From assembly GCA_022826205.1 (NCBI GenBank), contig JAJDVJ010000070.1, forward strand, positions 38,376 to 102,375: a stretch of 64,000 nt of DNA, written 5' to 3'. The notes beneath the pieces are model-generated. The model worked only from the letters and a program-made list of their open reading frames with translations. It was not told the origin of the DNA and did not search any database. Position 1 is the stretch's first letter, and every line of letters starts with the position of its first letter. Below, one piece after another: positions 49,322-58,284 of this stretch. This stretch comes from Silicimonas sp. Its GTDB lineage: Bacteria > Pseudomonadota > Alphaproteobacteria > Rhodobacterales > Rhodobacteraceae. The position numbers and the translations under genes are program-made.

Positions 49322-49513
49322 GGACCTCTCCCGAAATGATGCGGACAGCCACCTGTCAGGCGGCTGGAGCTTTGGACAATCAACTACATATGAAGCGACC
49401 CGACGGCATTGAAGGTGCGGAGCGCTTGCGGACACAGGGATTCGCGACGAACTGCATTCGCCATCGGTGCCAATTGCTGTAGAAGACGCTGCCGCTGTCA
49501 ACCTCGCTGCCAG

Positions 49514-50269
49514 TCATGCCATCCTGAACTCCTGGCCCAGGAAGATGCGGCGGACCTTTTCGTCGACGATGACTTCGTCCGCGCTTCCACTCATCAGCAC
49601 CATGCCGTCATGGAGGATGTAGGCCCGGTCGACGATCTGGAGCGTTTCGCGCACGTTGTGATCGGTAATCAGGACGCCGATTCCCCGGTCCTTGAGTTCG
49701 ATCACAAGCTCGCGGATGTCGCCGACTGCGATCGGGTCGATGCCGGGAAAGGGTTCGTCCAGCAACAGGTATTTCGGCTCGGCCGCGAGGCTGCGCGCGA
49801 TCTCGCAGCGTCTGCGTTCCCCCCCCGACAAGGCGACCGAGGGAGTGCGGCGCAAATGCGCGATCGAGAATTCGTCCAGGAGTTCCTCGAGTCTTTCGCG
49901 CCGCTTGGACCTGTCCTTTTCAACGATCTCGAGAATAGCAAGGATGTTGTCCTCGACATTGAGGCCCTGGAAGATCGATCGCTCTTGCGGAAGGTAGCCG
50001 ATGCCAAGCTTCGCGCGACGGTACATCGGGTAGTTGGTGACGTCGCGGCCGTCGACCCGCACCTGTCCGCCGTCCGGCATGACCAGCCCGGCAATCGTGT
50101 AGAAGCACGTTGTCTTGCCGGATCCGTTGGGTCCGAGAAGCGCCACGACTTCGCCACGCTTCAAGTCGAGATTGACGTCTCGAATGATCGGCCGCCTGCG
50201 GAAGGATTTCCGCAGGTTCCGGACGTGAAGTCCCTGTTCGGTTTCCGAGGCGACCGTGAGAACCGTCAT
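49514..50269 (-). CDS. lptB: LPS export ABC transporter ATPase LptB
   Basis: ATPase powering LPS extraction from the inner membrane with LptFG and LptC. The 251 residues have Walker A GPNGSGKTT, Q-loop YLPQERSIF, signature ALSGGERRRCEIARSL, Walker B YLLLDEPFPGIDPIAV and switch His ITDHNVRETL. The Pro in DEPFPGID is where most LptB have Ala (DEPFAGVD); function should not be lost. It overlaps lptA by 4 bp. lptFG are not in the window. The 192-bp gap towards hpf lacks the rpoN often found there. Confidence 0.95.
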   Translation of the reverse strand: MTVLTVASETEQGLHVRNLRKSFRRRPIIRDVNLDLKRGEVVALLGPNGSGKTTCFYTIAGLVMPDGGQVRVDGRDVTNYPMYRRAKLGIGYLPQERSIFQGLNVEDNILAILEIVEKDRSKRRERLEELLDEFSIAHLRRTPSVALSGGERRRCEIARSLAAEPKYLLLDEPFPGIDPIAVGDIRELVIELKDRGIGVLITDHNVRETLQIVDRAYILHDGMVLMSGSADEVIVDEKVRRIFLGQEFRMA

Positions 50270-50766
50270 TGGTTTGCGCCTTGGGGGTTGAAAATTGTGC
50301 GGACGTTGCCCTCCATTCGGCCCGATCCGGTTTCGAGGCTGATTGTCAGCTCGTCCCCGGAAATCGAGTTGGGTCCCTGCGTCAGAAGAACATCCCCGCT
50401 GAACTTCAATTCGGCGCCCTCAACGGAATATGCGGCTTCGCTGGCCTCGACCGCTTCGTTGCTCGTGACGAACGTCACGCCTCCAGAGGCAAGCAGTCGA
50501 GCAATGCCGCCCGCCCCGTCGGCAGCGTCGCTGTACTCGACCAGTACACGGCTTGCCGAAAGCCGGAGGGTGTCCTGCACGACCAGGACATTGCCTTCGA
50601 AGGTTGCGGATCCGCTTTCCTGATCCAGGAACAGCGCGTCAGCCGTGACCTCGACAGGCTGAGTCCTGTCGAACCCGGCGGAACCAAGCTTGATGCCTGC
50701 GATCTGCGACGAGGCGGCATGTGCCAAAATGGTCAGCACGAAAATAAGCGCAATGCGTAGGGTCAC
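50266..50766 (-). CDS. lptA: LPS transport periplasmic protein LptA
   Basis: Periplasmic bridge protein of LPS transport. The 166 residues begin with a signal peptide (TLRIALIFVLTILAHAASS) and continue with an OstA/beta-jellyroll domain: VEVTADALFLDQESGSATFEGNVLVVQDTLRLSA, ASGGVTFVTSNEAVEASEAAYS and GPNSISGDELTISLETGSGRM (segments in order). Between lptC (18-bp gap) and lptB (4-bp overlap). Confidence 0.92.
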   Translation of the reverse strand: MTLRIALIFVLTILAHAASSQIAGIKLGSAGFDRTQPVEVTADALFLDQESGSATFEGNVLVVQDTLRLSASRVLVEYSDAADGAGGIARLLASGGVTFVTSNEAVEASEAAYSVEGAELKFSGDVLLTQGPNSISGDELTISLETGSGRMEGNVRTIFNPQGANQ

Positions 50767-50784
50767 GGATCGCCGTCCTTGGAA

Positions 50785-51396
50785 TCAGGGATGATATACC
50801 ATCCTAACCCCGTCTTGGAAAACAAGTTGATGTCCGTTGGCGGATTCGAGCCGGACAAGCATCATGGACCCGGCGGAGATTTCTCCGGCTGGTCCCGTAG
50901 CCACGATCTTGCCTTCGGATGCGGCGGTCGCGTCGCGCAGTGACGTCACCAGTCGGTCAGTGGTGACGACATATCCGTTAGTGCTCTCGAGTCGCACGCC
51001 CCCGTCCAGCGTGACTTCCTGTGTATTGGCGTCGACGGTGCCGGACGGGCTCACGATGTCGATGCGGCTGCCGTCCGGCATGTTCAGCACTGCGGTCAGC
51101 GCCTCTCCCATGAGCACGGTCTGGGACGGGTCCGTCCGAATCTTGTGTGCGGCAAGCGAAATGGCCACCCCGTCGGACGTCACGCCTCCCAGCGACGCGT
51201 TCGAGATGCCCTGTTCTTCGAGGATTCGTGCGACGTCAACTTCGGCATACGGAATGGCGGCGTCGGGATCGAGGGATTCCGCCACGAAAAAGAGCGTCGA
51301 CAATATTGCCAGCGCCACAAGCGGCAGGGCGACCTTCAGCCGGAACACCAGGCGCGAATATCTGTCCGTAGCAGCCATATCCGTTATATAGGACAT
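50785..51396 (-). CDS. lptC: LPS export system protein LptC
   Basis: Bitopic inner-membrane protein that passes LPS from LptBFG to LptA. The 203 residues have one N-terminal transmembrane helix (FRLKVALPLVALAILSTLFFVAE) and a periplasmic beta-jellyroll with NPxG-like repeats VDANTQEVTLDGGVRLESTNGY. Sequence similarity is modest; the position before lptA-lptB makes the call secure. ATG 51396 or 51378 are both possible; neither has a clear Shine-Dalgarno. It starts 5 bp after the rnd stop. Confidence 0.88.
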   Translation of the reverse strand: MSYITDMAATDRYSRLVFRLKVALPLVALAILSTLFFVAESLDPDAAIPYAEVDVARILEEQGISNASLGGVTSDGVAISLAAHKIRTDPSQTVLMGEALTAVLNMPDGSRIDIVSPSGTVDANTQEVTLDGGVRLESTNGYVVTTDRLVTSLRDATAASEGKIVATGPAGEISAGSMMLVRLESANGHQLVFQDGVRMVYHP

Positions 51397-51401
51397 TTCG
51401 G

Positions 51402-52013
51402 CTAGTGCGCGAAGATGTCGACGTCGGGCCAGCCGGCGAGGTCAAGGCGGGCACGGGTCGGCAGGAAGTCAAATGCCGCCTGCGCCAGATCCGTACGACC
51501 CTCGCGCATGAGACGGTCGTCCAGCTCTTCCTTCAGGCGATGCAGGTAAATCACGTCAGAGGCGGCGTACTCCAGCTGCGCTTTCGTCAGCGTGCCGGCA
51601 CCCCAGTCGCTCAACTGCTCGATCTTGGAGATGTCGACGCCCAGAAGCTCGCTGACAAGGTGTTTCAGGCCGTGTCGCACCGCATAGGTGCGGACGAGCT
51701 TGGAAGCGATCTTGGTGCAGTAGACCGGCGCTGCAAGTGCGCCAAAGCGGTGCAAGAGCGCCGCGATGTCGAAGCGTCCGTAGTGAAAAAGCTTGAGCAC
51801 GTTCGGGTCGGTCAGCAGGCGCTCCAGGTTCGGGGCAGAATCCTGTCCCATGTCGATCTGGACGAGATGCGTGTTCCCATCTCCGGAAGACATCTGAACG
51901 AGACAGAGCCGGTCGCGATGCGGATTCAAGCCCATGGTTTCGCAGTCGATGGCCACCGACTGGCCAAGGTCAAGACCGTCGGGCAGGTCGCGCTGGTAGA
52001 GATGATTGGCCAC
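51402..52013 (-). CDS. rnd: Ribonuclease D-like 3'-5' exonuclease (single-domain)
   Basis: DEDD-family exonuclease of 203 residues: AIDCETMGLNPHRDRLCLVQ (DxE), KLFHYGRFDIAALL and LTKAQLEYAASDVIYLHRL (the DEDDy Tyr/Asp segment). It lacks the HRDC domains of E. coli RNase D, as is usual in alphaproteobacteria. GTG 52013 is chosen because GGAGG lies 5 bp upstream and homology starts there; the longer frame to 52079 overlaps frcR. First gene of the rnd-lptCAB run. Confidence 0.92.
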   Translation of the reverse strand: MANHLYQRDLPDGLDLGQSVAIDCETMGLNPHRDRLCLVQMSSGDGNTHLVQIDMGQDSAPNLERLLTDPNVLKLFHYGRFDIAALLHRFGALAAPVYCTKIASKLVRTYAVRHGLKHLVSELLGVDISKIEQLSDWGAGTLTKAQLEYAASDVIYLHRLKEELDDRLMREGRTDLAQAAFDFLPTRARLDLAGWPDVDIFAH

Positions 52014-52065
52014 AGGCGCCTCCAATTGCAGGATTGTGCCTTGATGCACCCGAAGTGCCGATGCT

Positions 52066-53289
52066 TCAACCCAGCCCAATCATTGGGACTGTGTCCACGA
52101 GGTATCTCTGTGACAGCGGCAGGCTTGCCGCTCCGAGAGTCCTAGCGTCCGCCCCGACCGTGCCGGCCATGACGGTTGGATGCGGCAGTCCGGAGAGGTC
52201 CATGCGGTCCAGTTCGGCCTGAACGCTGGCTACCAGAAGTTCCCGGACCCGATCCGGCAACCAGCCGTCGATCAGCACGTGCTCGAAATCCATGACGGAG
52301 ACGGCCGCGATTATGGCATGCGCGATTGCAGACGCCGCTGTTCTTGTCCAGGCATCGATCAACTCAGGCGACACGCGCCAATCCGTCGCGTTCGTCCAAA
52401 GCGCGTTTGCCTCGCCGCCGGCATCGACCACCTTCCGTTCCAGACCGGCAAGGGAGGCGACGTCAATGAGCTGACGCGTTCCTCCGCTCGGGTCTGGAAC
52501 CGGCATTGGACCGAGGGCACCTGCGTTGCCTGTTGACCCGGTGAACAGCCGGCCGTTCAGGACGACCCCGCCGCCGACGAAGTAGCCCATGTAGAAATAC
52601 AGGAAGTCTGGCGGTGTATCCTGGGCTCCGAAGACCAGTTCTGCGCCGCAGGCACAGGTGGCGTCGTTCTGCAGGAAGACTGGAAAGTCGAACAGTTCCG
52701 CGACTTCGGCGCGCAGGTCGAAGTCGCGCCATGCCTCCATGTCTTCGGCAGACGTGCCAAGAATCGCACCCCACTCCCATATGAAGAACGGCATCGCGAT
52801 GCCGAGACCGGAGATGCGCGTCCTCTGCCCGGCATCAAGCTGGTCGGAGAGTCGCTCGGCAGCATCCTTGACGAATTGAAGCGTGCCATCCGGAGCTGGG
52901 AAGCGATAGGTGATGTACTCGCGTGAAAGGATGTGGCCGAGAAAGTCGACGAGCACGAGGTCGATGCTGCGGCGCCCGACCTTCAGGCCGAAGAAGAGCG
53001 CTCCGTTCGGGCTCAGCGCCATCGGCACCGAAGGTTGGCCAACCTTTCCGCGCACGGGTTGCTCACGGAGCAGCAGCCCCTCGTCCTCAAGTTTGCGAGT
53101 GATCACGGACACGGTCTGGGCGGACAGGCCGGTCAGCCGCGCGATTTCGGCGCGCGCAAGCGCGCCACGGCGGCGCAGGAGCGAGAGAACCAGCCTCTCG
53201 TTCCTGTCCCGCATGTCGCTCTGGTTTGTTCCGAGAAGGCCGGAAACATCCACGCCCGTAGCGGACTTGTCTGCGATAGCGTTCGCCAA
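52066..53289 (-). CDS. frcR: ROK-family transcriptional repressor (FrcR-like)
   Basis: A 407-residue ROK regulator: N-terminal winged helix (about residues 25-85, RNERLVLSLLRRRGALARAEIARLTGLSAQTVSVITRKLEDEGLL) followed by the sugar-kinase-like ROK domain with ISGLGIAMPFF, QNDATCACGAELVFG and YFYMGYFVGGGVVLNGRLFTGSTGNAGALG. It is divergent from frcB, as FrcR is in Sinorhizobium meliloti, and a perfect 10+3+10 inverted repeat in the shared gap is its likely operator. Expected to repress frcBCAK in the absence of sugar. Confidence 0.85.
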   Translation of the reverse strand: MANAIADKSATGVDVSGLLGTNQSDMRDRNERLVLSLLRRRGALARAEIARLTGLSAQTVSVITRKLEDEGLLLREQPVRGKVGQPSVPMALSPNGALFFGLKVGRRSIDLVLVDFLGHILSREYITYRFPAPDGTLQFVKDAAERLSDQLDAGQRTRISGLGIAMPFFIWEWGAILGTSAEDMEAWRDFDLRAEVAELFDFPVFLQNDATCACGAELVFGAQDTPPDFLYFYMGYFVGGGVVLNGRLFTGSTGNAGALGPMPVPDPSGGTRQLIDVASLAGLERKVVDAGGEANALWTNATDWRVSPELIDAWTRTAASAIAHAIIAAVSVMDFEHVLIDGWLPDRVRELLVASVQAELDRMDLSGLPHPTVMAGTVGADARTLGAASLPLSQRYLVDTVPMIGLG

Positions 53290-53342
53290 ACTGCACCTCC
53301 CGATCTCAGGGTGAGCGAGCGGCGGCGTCGAGTCAAATTAAA

Positions 53343-53365
53343 AAATAAATCATAGTGATTTATTT
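53343..53365. promoter_or_regulatory. Inverted-repeat operator between frcR and frcB
   Basis: AAATAAATCA (53343-53352), centre TAG, TGATTTATTT (53356-53365): a perfect 10-bp inverted repeat with a 3-bp spacer in an A/T-rich island unlike the surrounding DNA. It ends one base before the -35 hexamer of frcB, so bound repressor would block both divergent promoters. The obvious ligand is FrcR. Confidence 0.8.
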
Positions 53366-53366
53366 A

Positions 53367-53395
53367 TTGACAGCATGAAAGAATCATGTGAGTCT
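53367..53395 (+). promoter_or_regulatory. Candidate promoter of frcB
   Basis: A consensus TTGACA (53367-53372) directly follows the operator. No strong -10 is seen at 16-18 bp (GAGTCT at 53390-53395 is poor), so an activator or an unusual -10 may be involved. Confidence 0.45.
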
Positions 53396-53453
53396 TTCTC
53401 ACGTGCCGCGTTTTCGCGCGGACTTGATCACTCGTTCAAGGGAGGAACCGATC

Positions 53454-54470
53454 TTGAAACTCACACATCTCATCGGTGCATCGGCGATTGCCGCAACGGC
53501 CATGGCGGGAAGCGCCATGGCAAGCACGACCGTCTGCCTGATCACCAAGACTGACACCAACCCCTTCTTCGTCAAGATGAAGGAAGGTGCGACCGCCAAG
53601 GCGGAAGAGCTGGGCATGACCCTGAAAGCCTTTGCCGGGAAGGTCGACGGCGACAACGAAACCCAGGTCCAGGCCATCGAAACCTGCATAGCCGACGGCG
53701 CAAAGGGCATACTCCTGACCGCATCCGACACGGCGTCGATCGTGCCTGCGGTCAAGCAGGCGCGCGACGCCGGGCTCGTGGTGATCGCTCTCGACACGCC
53801 GCTTGATCCGACTGATGCGGCTGACGCCACTTTCGCCACCGACAATTTCCTGGCCGGCGAACTCATCGGCAAGTGGGCGGCCGCCACGCTCGGAGCCGAT
53901 GCAGCCAATGCCAGGATTGCAATGCTGGACATAGCCATCAGCCAGCCGACGGTCGGCGTACTGCGTGACCAGGGCTTCTTGCAGGGCTTCGGCATTGACC
54001 TTGGCGACCCGAACAAGTGGGGCGACGAGACGGACCCGCGCATTGTCGGCAACGATGTCACGGCAGGCAACGAAGAAGGTGGTCGCCGGGCGATGGAAAA
54101 CCTTCTGGCGAAGGACTCAAGCATAAACGTCGTCTACACGATCAACGAGCCGGCGGCGGCCGGTGCCTACGAGGCCCTGAAGGCCATTGGTCGCGAGAAC
54201 GATGTACTCATCGTCTCGGTCGACGGCGGCTGCCCAGGCGTCCAGAACGTCAAGGACGGCGTGATTGGCGCAACGTCGCAGCAGTATCCGCTGCTGATGG
54301 CGTCGCTTGGCGTCGAGGCAGTCAAGAAGTGGGCCGAGACCGGCGAGAAGCCCGGGACCACGCCGGGCAAGGACTTCTTTGACACCGGAGTGGCGCTGGT
54401 GACCGACATGCCTGTCGCAGGTGTGGACTCGATCGATACGGCCGAGGGCACCGCACTCTGCTGGGGTTGA
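53454..54470 (+). CDS. frcB: Fructose-type sugar ABC transporter substrate-binding protein
   Basis: Periplasmic sugar-binding protein of the ribose/fructose family, 338 residues. TTG 53454 is preceded by GGAGGAA and gives a signal peptide ([23 protein letters not shown]). The mature part starts [22 protein letters not shown] and contains [26 protein letters not shown] and [16 protein letters not shown], the two-lobe type I fold. Named for synteny with frcR, frcC, frcA and frcK; ribose, mannose or fructose remain possible ligands. A strong hairpin follows the stop. Confidence 0.85.
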   Translation: MKLTHLIGASAIAATAMAGSAMASTTVCLITKTDTNPFFVKMKEGATAKAEELGMTLKAFAGKVDGDNETQVQAIETCIADGAKGILLTASDTASIVPAVKQARDAGLVVIALDTPLDPTDAADATFATDNFLAGELIGKWAAATLGADAANARIAMLDIAISQPTVGVLRDQGFLQGFGIDLGDPNKWGDETDPRIVGNDVTAGNEEGGRRAMENLLAKDSSINVVYTINEPAAAGAYEALKAIGRENDVLIVSVDGGCPGVQNVKDGVIGATSQQYPLLMASLGVEAVKKWAETGEKPGTTPGKDFFDTGVALVTDMPVAGVDSIDTAEGTALCWG

Positions 54471-54489
54471 GGCCTGCATGCTGATCTTG

Positions 54490-54519
54490 AAGGGGCGGGC
54501 GGCACATTCCGCCCCTTTG
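54490..54519 (+). terminator. Intercistronic hairpin between frcB and frcC
   Basis: AAGGGGCGG (54490-54498) and CCGCCCCTT (54509-54517) form a 9-bp GC-rich stem with a 10-base loop, followed by TG and only scattered Ts. It likely terminates part of the transcripts or protects the frcB mRNA 3' end, allowing more binding protein than permease, a common arrangement in ABC operons. Confidence 0.65.
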
Positions 54520-54603
54520 TTCGTCTGGACGGGCACCCTAAAGCCCGCCTAAACTGGTGCCTGCGGTGCACGCGTCGGCACCCGCCATTCTGAAGGGAAC
54601 GAA

Positions 54604-55743
54604 ATGGCCGAAACCACGTCGAAAGGGCAGGACTTCGAAGCGGCGTTGGAGCAGGCAAGCCAGAGCGTGGCGGAATTCGACGATCACCGTTCAGGATTCA
54701 TTCCATGGCTTCAGCACATCCTGCACACCAATCCGTCACTGGTGCCGTTGATCGTCCTTGTGCTGTCCACGCTGAGCCTGGGCGTCTACATCGACTGGGG
54801 CGCGATCAGCGTAAGTCTGGGAATTGCTTCGCCCGAAGAGGTTTCGAACGGTTCGTTCAGGTTCTTCAAGGCCTTCACGTTGACGCTCATCCTGCAGCAG
54901 GTCCAGATCGTGGGCGTGCTGGCCGCCGCGCAGACGCTGATCATCCTGACGGCGGGCATCGACCTCAGCGTCGGCGCCATCGCGGTGCTTTGCTCGGTCA
55001 TCATGGGGCAGCTCACGTTCCGCTACGGAATTCCGCCGGCGGTGTCGGTCGCCATCGGCCTCGCGTTCGGGACCGCGATCGGCGCCGTCTCTGGCTGGCT
55101 TGTCAGCCGGGTCAAGCTGCCGCCCTTCATCGTCACGTTGGGAATGTGGCAGATCGTGCTTGCAGCGAACTACCTGTATTCTGCAAACGAGACGATCCGC
55201 AGCCAGGACATCGAGGCCCAGGCGCCGCTCCTTCAGCTTCTCGGTACCAAGTACACTTTGTACGGGGCGACGTTCACGCTTGGCGTGATTTCCATGCTGA
55301 TCATCGCCTTCGCGTTGGCCTACGCGCTCAGGTCCACCCCATGGGGACGGCATGTCTATGCTGTCGGCGATGACCCGGAGGCAGCGGAGCTCGCAGGCGT
55401 GAACAGGCACCGCACGCTCGTTTCGGTCTACATGCTGGCAGGCCTTATCTGCGCGTTCGCCGGCTGGGTCATGATCGGGCGTTTCGGTTCAGTCTCGCCA
55501 TCGGCCACCACCGGAGTCATCGGCAACATTCAGGCGATCACCGCAGTGGTCATCGGTGGCATCTCGCTGTTCGGAGGCCGTGGATCCATTCTGGGCGCCC
55601 TCTTCGGAGCGCTCATCGTCGGCGTGTTCGAGCTCGGCCTGCGCATGGCCGGCGCCGATCCGCAATGGACGTTTCTCCTGATCGGAGTGCTCATCATTGG
55701 CGCCGTCGCGGTCGACCAGTGGATCAGAAAGGTGTCGATATGA
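54604..55743 (+). CDS. frcC: Fructose-type sugar ABC transporter permease
   Basis: Inner-membrane permease of the ribose/fructose family (BPD_transp_2), 379 residues with about eight to ten hydrophobic segments after a 45-residue N-terminal soluble part. Family marks: QTLIILTAGIDLSVGAIAVL, FIVTLGMWQIVLAANYLYS, GRHVYAVGDDPEAAELAGVN and ITAVVIGGISLFGGRGSILG. Stop overlaps frcA by 4 bp (ATGA). Confidence 0.9.
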   Translation: MAETTSKGQDFEAALEQASQSVAEFDDHRSGFIPWLQHILHTNPSLVPLIVLVLSTLSLGVYIDWGAISVSLGIASPEEVSNGSFRFFKAFTLTLILQQVQIVGVLAAAQTLIILTAGIDLSVGAIAVLCSVIMGQLTFRYGIPPAVSVAIGLAFGTAIGAVSGWLVSRVKLPPFIVTLGMWQIVLAANYLYSANETIRSQDIEAQAPLLQLLGTKYTLYGATFTLGVISMLIIAFALAYALRSTPWGRHVYAVGDDPEAAELAGVNRHRTLVSVYMLAGLICAFAGWVMIGRFGSVSPSATTGVIGNIQAITAVVIGGISLFGGRGSILGALFGALIVGVFELGLRMAGADPQWTFLLIGVLIIGAVAVDQWIRKVSI

Positions 55744-56525
55744 CGGAGGGGCGAGAACCGATTCTGAGCGCGAGAAGCCTGGTCAAGAAGTTCGGCAAGG
55801 TCACGGCGCTCGATCACTGCGATTTCGAACTCTACCCCGGCGAAGTTCTGGGCGTGATTGGCGACAACGGCGCCGGAAAGTCCACGCTTATCAAGGCGGT
55901 GTCGGGTGCCGTGATGCCGGACGAGGGCGAGGTCTATCTCGAGGGGAGGCAGGTTCATTTCGCGTCGCCCATTCATGCCCGTCAGCACGGCATCGAAACT
56001 GTTTACCAGACGCTTGCCATGTCGCCTGCGCTCTCGATTGCGGACAACATGTTCATGGGCCGAGAGTTGCGTCGGCCCGGAGTCCTTGGCACCGTCTTTC
56101 ACATGCTCGATCGTCCGGCGATGGAGAAGTTCGCCCGAGAAAAGCTGAGCGAGCTCGGGCTCATGACGATCCAGAACATCAAGCAGGCCGTCGAGACGTT
56201 GTCTGGTGGCCAGCGGCAAGGCGTGGCGGTTGCGCGTGCGGCGGCATTCGGCTCGAAAGTGATCATTCTTGATGAACCGACTGCGGCGCTTGGCGTGAAG
56301 GAAAGCCGCAGGGTGCTTGACCTGATCAACGATGTCCGGTCGCGCGGCATTCCGATCATCCTGATCAGCCACAACATGCCGCATGTGTTCGAGGTCTCCG
56401 ACCGGATCCACGTTCACCGGCTTGGACGGCGGCTCTGCGTGATTGATCCGCAGGAGCACTCGATGTCCGATGCCGTCGCTCTCATGACGGGAGCCAAGGA
56501 ACCTCCGGGAGCCGAGGCCGCGTGA
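55740..56525 (+). CDS. frcA: Fructose-type sugar ABC transporter ATPase
   Basis: A single-NBD sugar ATPase of 261 residues, half the size of RbsA-type double NBDs, as in FrcA. Walker A GDNGAGKST, signature TLSGGQRQGVAVARA, Walker B VIILDEPTAALGV and switch His LISHNMPHV are present. ATG 55740 overlaps the frcC stop; the frame remains open to 55665 within frcC. Last bases overlap frcK by 4 bp (GTGA). Confidence 0.9.
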   Translation: MTEGREPILSARSLVKKFGKVTALDHCDFELYPGEVLGVIGDNGAGKSTLIKAVSGAVMPDEGEVYLEGRQVHFASPIHARQHGIETVYQTLAMSPALSIADNMFMGRELRRPGVLGTVFHMLDRPAMEKFAREKLSELGLMTIQNIKQAVETLSGGQRQGVAVARAAAFGSKVIILDEPTAALGVKESRRVLDLINDVRSRGIPIILISHNMPHVFEVSDRIHVHRLGRRLCVIDPQEHSMSDAVALMTGAKEPPGAEAA

Positions 56526-57139
56526 CGACTGCCCTCAAGGCTCGGATTCAGGCAGTTGCCGGACGAATTCGCGCGTTGCCCGAGGGCAGGCGCCGCCTCA
56601 TCGCCATTGCCGGGCCTCCTGGCGCGGGAAAATCCACTTTGGCTGACGCCTTGGTGCAGGAGCTGGGACCGACGGCGGCGCTTGTTCCCATGGACGGGTT
56701 TCACTTCGACAACGACACTTTGAAGGCGCGCGGCCTGCGGAACCGGAAAGGCGCACCAGAGACCTTCGACCTTGAGGGCCTCACAAGTCTGCTGGAGCAG
56801 CTGATACGCGACGACGAGGTCGCGATACCCGCATTTGACAGGGTCCTGGACAAGGTGGTCGGGTCAGGCACATTCGTCCGTGCGGGACATCGGTGGGTCA
56901 TTGTCGAGGGCAACTACCTTCTTCTGGATGAGCCAGGCTGGCGCGACCTGCCGCATCACTGGGACCTTTCCGTGTACCTTGACGAGTCGCACGATGTTCT
57001 CGAGGAACGTCTGGTTCATCGCTGGCTGGATCTCGGCCTGACCTTGGATGACGCGCGAGCGTGGGCGCTCGGCAATGACATCCCCAACGCCAAGCGGGTG
57101 GCTGCAGCGCGATTGCCGGCGGACCTCGTTCTTTCGTAA
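56522..57139 (+). CDS. frcK: P-loop kinase of the frc operon (uridine kinase-like fold)
   Basis: A 205-residue P-loop kinase starting at GTG 56522, overlapping frcA by 4 bp. Walker A GPPGAGKST (about residues 30-38), VPMDGFHFDN (catalytic/base region), FDRVLDKVV and VIVEGNYLLLDEPGW place it in the phosphoribulokinase/uridine kinase group. The position after frcBCA and the homology to S. meliloti FrcK support a role in phosphorylating the imported sugar or a downstream intermediate; its true substrate is not shown by sequence. Confidence 0.82.
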   Translation: MTTALKARIQAVAGRIRALPEGRRRLIAIAGPPGAGKSTLADALVQELGPTAALVPMDGFHFDNDTLKARGLRNRKGAPETFDLEGLTSLLEQLIRDDEVAIPAFDRVLDKVVGSGTFVRAGHRWVIVEGNYLLLDEPGWRDLPHHWDLSVYLDESHDVLEERLVHRWLDLGLTLDDARAWALGNDIPNAKRVAAARLPADLVLS

Positions 57140-57242
57140 GGGCGAATGTCCCCAATGCCAGGGGTCACGGTCCGGCTCCCTCAGCAGCCCCGGTGTCCTG
57201 CGGCACCGTCAAAGCCGCGAGAGCCAAGCGTGGCCGCTGCAC

Positions 57243-58121
57243 CTAGAGCCCGTTGACCGGCACCTTCAGCATCGGCCTCCCGTCCGTGTCGGTTGGAACC
57301 TCTCCTGCCCGCATGTTGACCTGCAGCGACGGGATGATCAGCTGGGGCATCGCCAGGGTTGCATCCCGCTCAGTCCGCATCCTGATAAAATCTTCCTTCG
57401 TCGTTCCGCCTCCGACATGAATGTTGTGCTCGCGTTCGTCCCTTACAGTCGTTTCCCAACGAATGTCGCGTCCGTTCGGACCGTAGTCATGGCACATGAA
57501 CAGCCGCATCTCGTCGGGCAATGACAGGATTCGCACGATGCTGTCATAGAGTTCGCCTGCGTCTCCGCCGGGAAAGTCCGCCCGCGCCGAACCGCTGTCT
57601 GGCATGAACAGAGTGTCCCCCACAAAGGCGGCATCTCCGATGACATGCGTCATGCAGGCCGGCGTGTGTCCGGGTGTGCACAGGGTCACGGCCTCCATGT
57701 TTCCGACCATGTAGGTGTCACCGTCCTCGAAGAGCTGGTCGAACTGGCTGCCGTCCCGCTGGAACTCGGTTCCCTCGTTGAAGATCTTGCCGAAGGTTTC
57801 TTGAACCAAGAGGATCTTCGAGCCGATCCCGATATGCCCGCCAATCTTTTCCTGAATGTAGGGTGCGGCGGAAAGGTGGTCCGCATGGACGTGCGTCTCG
57901 ATGATCCAGTCCAGCACTAGGCCACGATCCGTCACTTCCCTGATCAACGTGTCGGCATGTTCGTGAGTGATGCGTCCGGCGGCGTAATCTATGTCCATGA
58001 CGCTGTCGAAAATGGCGCAACGTTTGCTGCCGGGATCCGTGACGATGTAGCTGATCGTGTTCGATGCTTCGTCGAAATGGCCTGACACATCCGGCCGCAC
58101 GTCCAGATTGAAATTGTCCAT
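57243..58121 (-). CDS. MBL-fold metallo-hydrolase (Blh/ETHE1-like, probable persulfide dioxygenase type)
   Basis: A 292-residue metallo-beta-lactamase fold protein with the metal motif THVHADHLSAAPYIQ (HxHxDH), the second His in CTPGHTPACMTHVIGD, and the third-metal region VGDTLFMPDSGSARADFPGGDAGELYDSI. GSQFDQLFEDGDTYMVGNM and ARADFPGG are features of the Blh/ETHE1 branch, whose members oxidise glutathione persulfide. No rhodanese domain or BigR regulator gene is adjacent. It diverges from kbl. Confidence 0.8.
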   Translation of the reverse strand: MDNFNLDVRPDVSGHFDEASNTISYIVTDPGSKRCAIFDSVMDIDYAAGRITHEHADTLIREVTDRGLVLDWIIETHVHADHLSAAPYIQEKIGGHIGIGSKILLVQETFGKIFNEGTEFQRDGSQFDQLFEDGDTYMVGNMEAVTLCTPGHTPACMTHVIGDAAFVGDTLFMPDSGSARADFPGGDAGELYDSIVRILSLPDEMRLFMCHDYGPNGRDIRWETTVRDEREHNIHVGGGTTKEDFIRMRTERDATLAMPQLIIPSLQVNMRAGEVPTDTDGRPMLKVPVNGL

Positions 58122-58284
58122 GGAACCTCCCGGTCAATGCGCCATCGACACGCTCTGGCGGCACCCTGCGAATGCTTGCCGCCACTATAGCAGGAGGCGC
58201 GGGCATGAACAGGTATGCAGCGCAGATGCCGTCATGCGCCATGGATGTCGGAAAGCACGAGTTCCGCAGGCACTGGAGTGGAAC

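Noticed and set aside
49409..50623. 404-codon plus-strand frame opposite lptB-lptA
   Set aside because: Antisense to two clear lpt genes; no domain.
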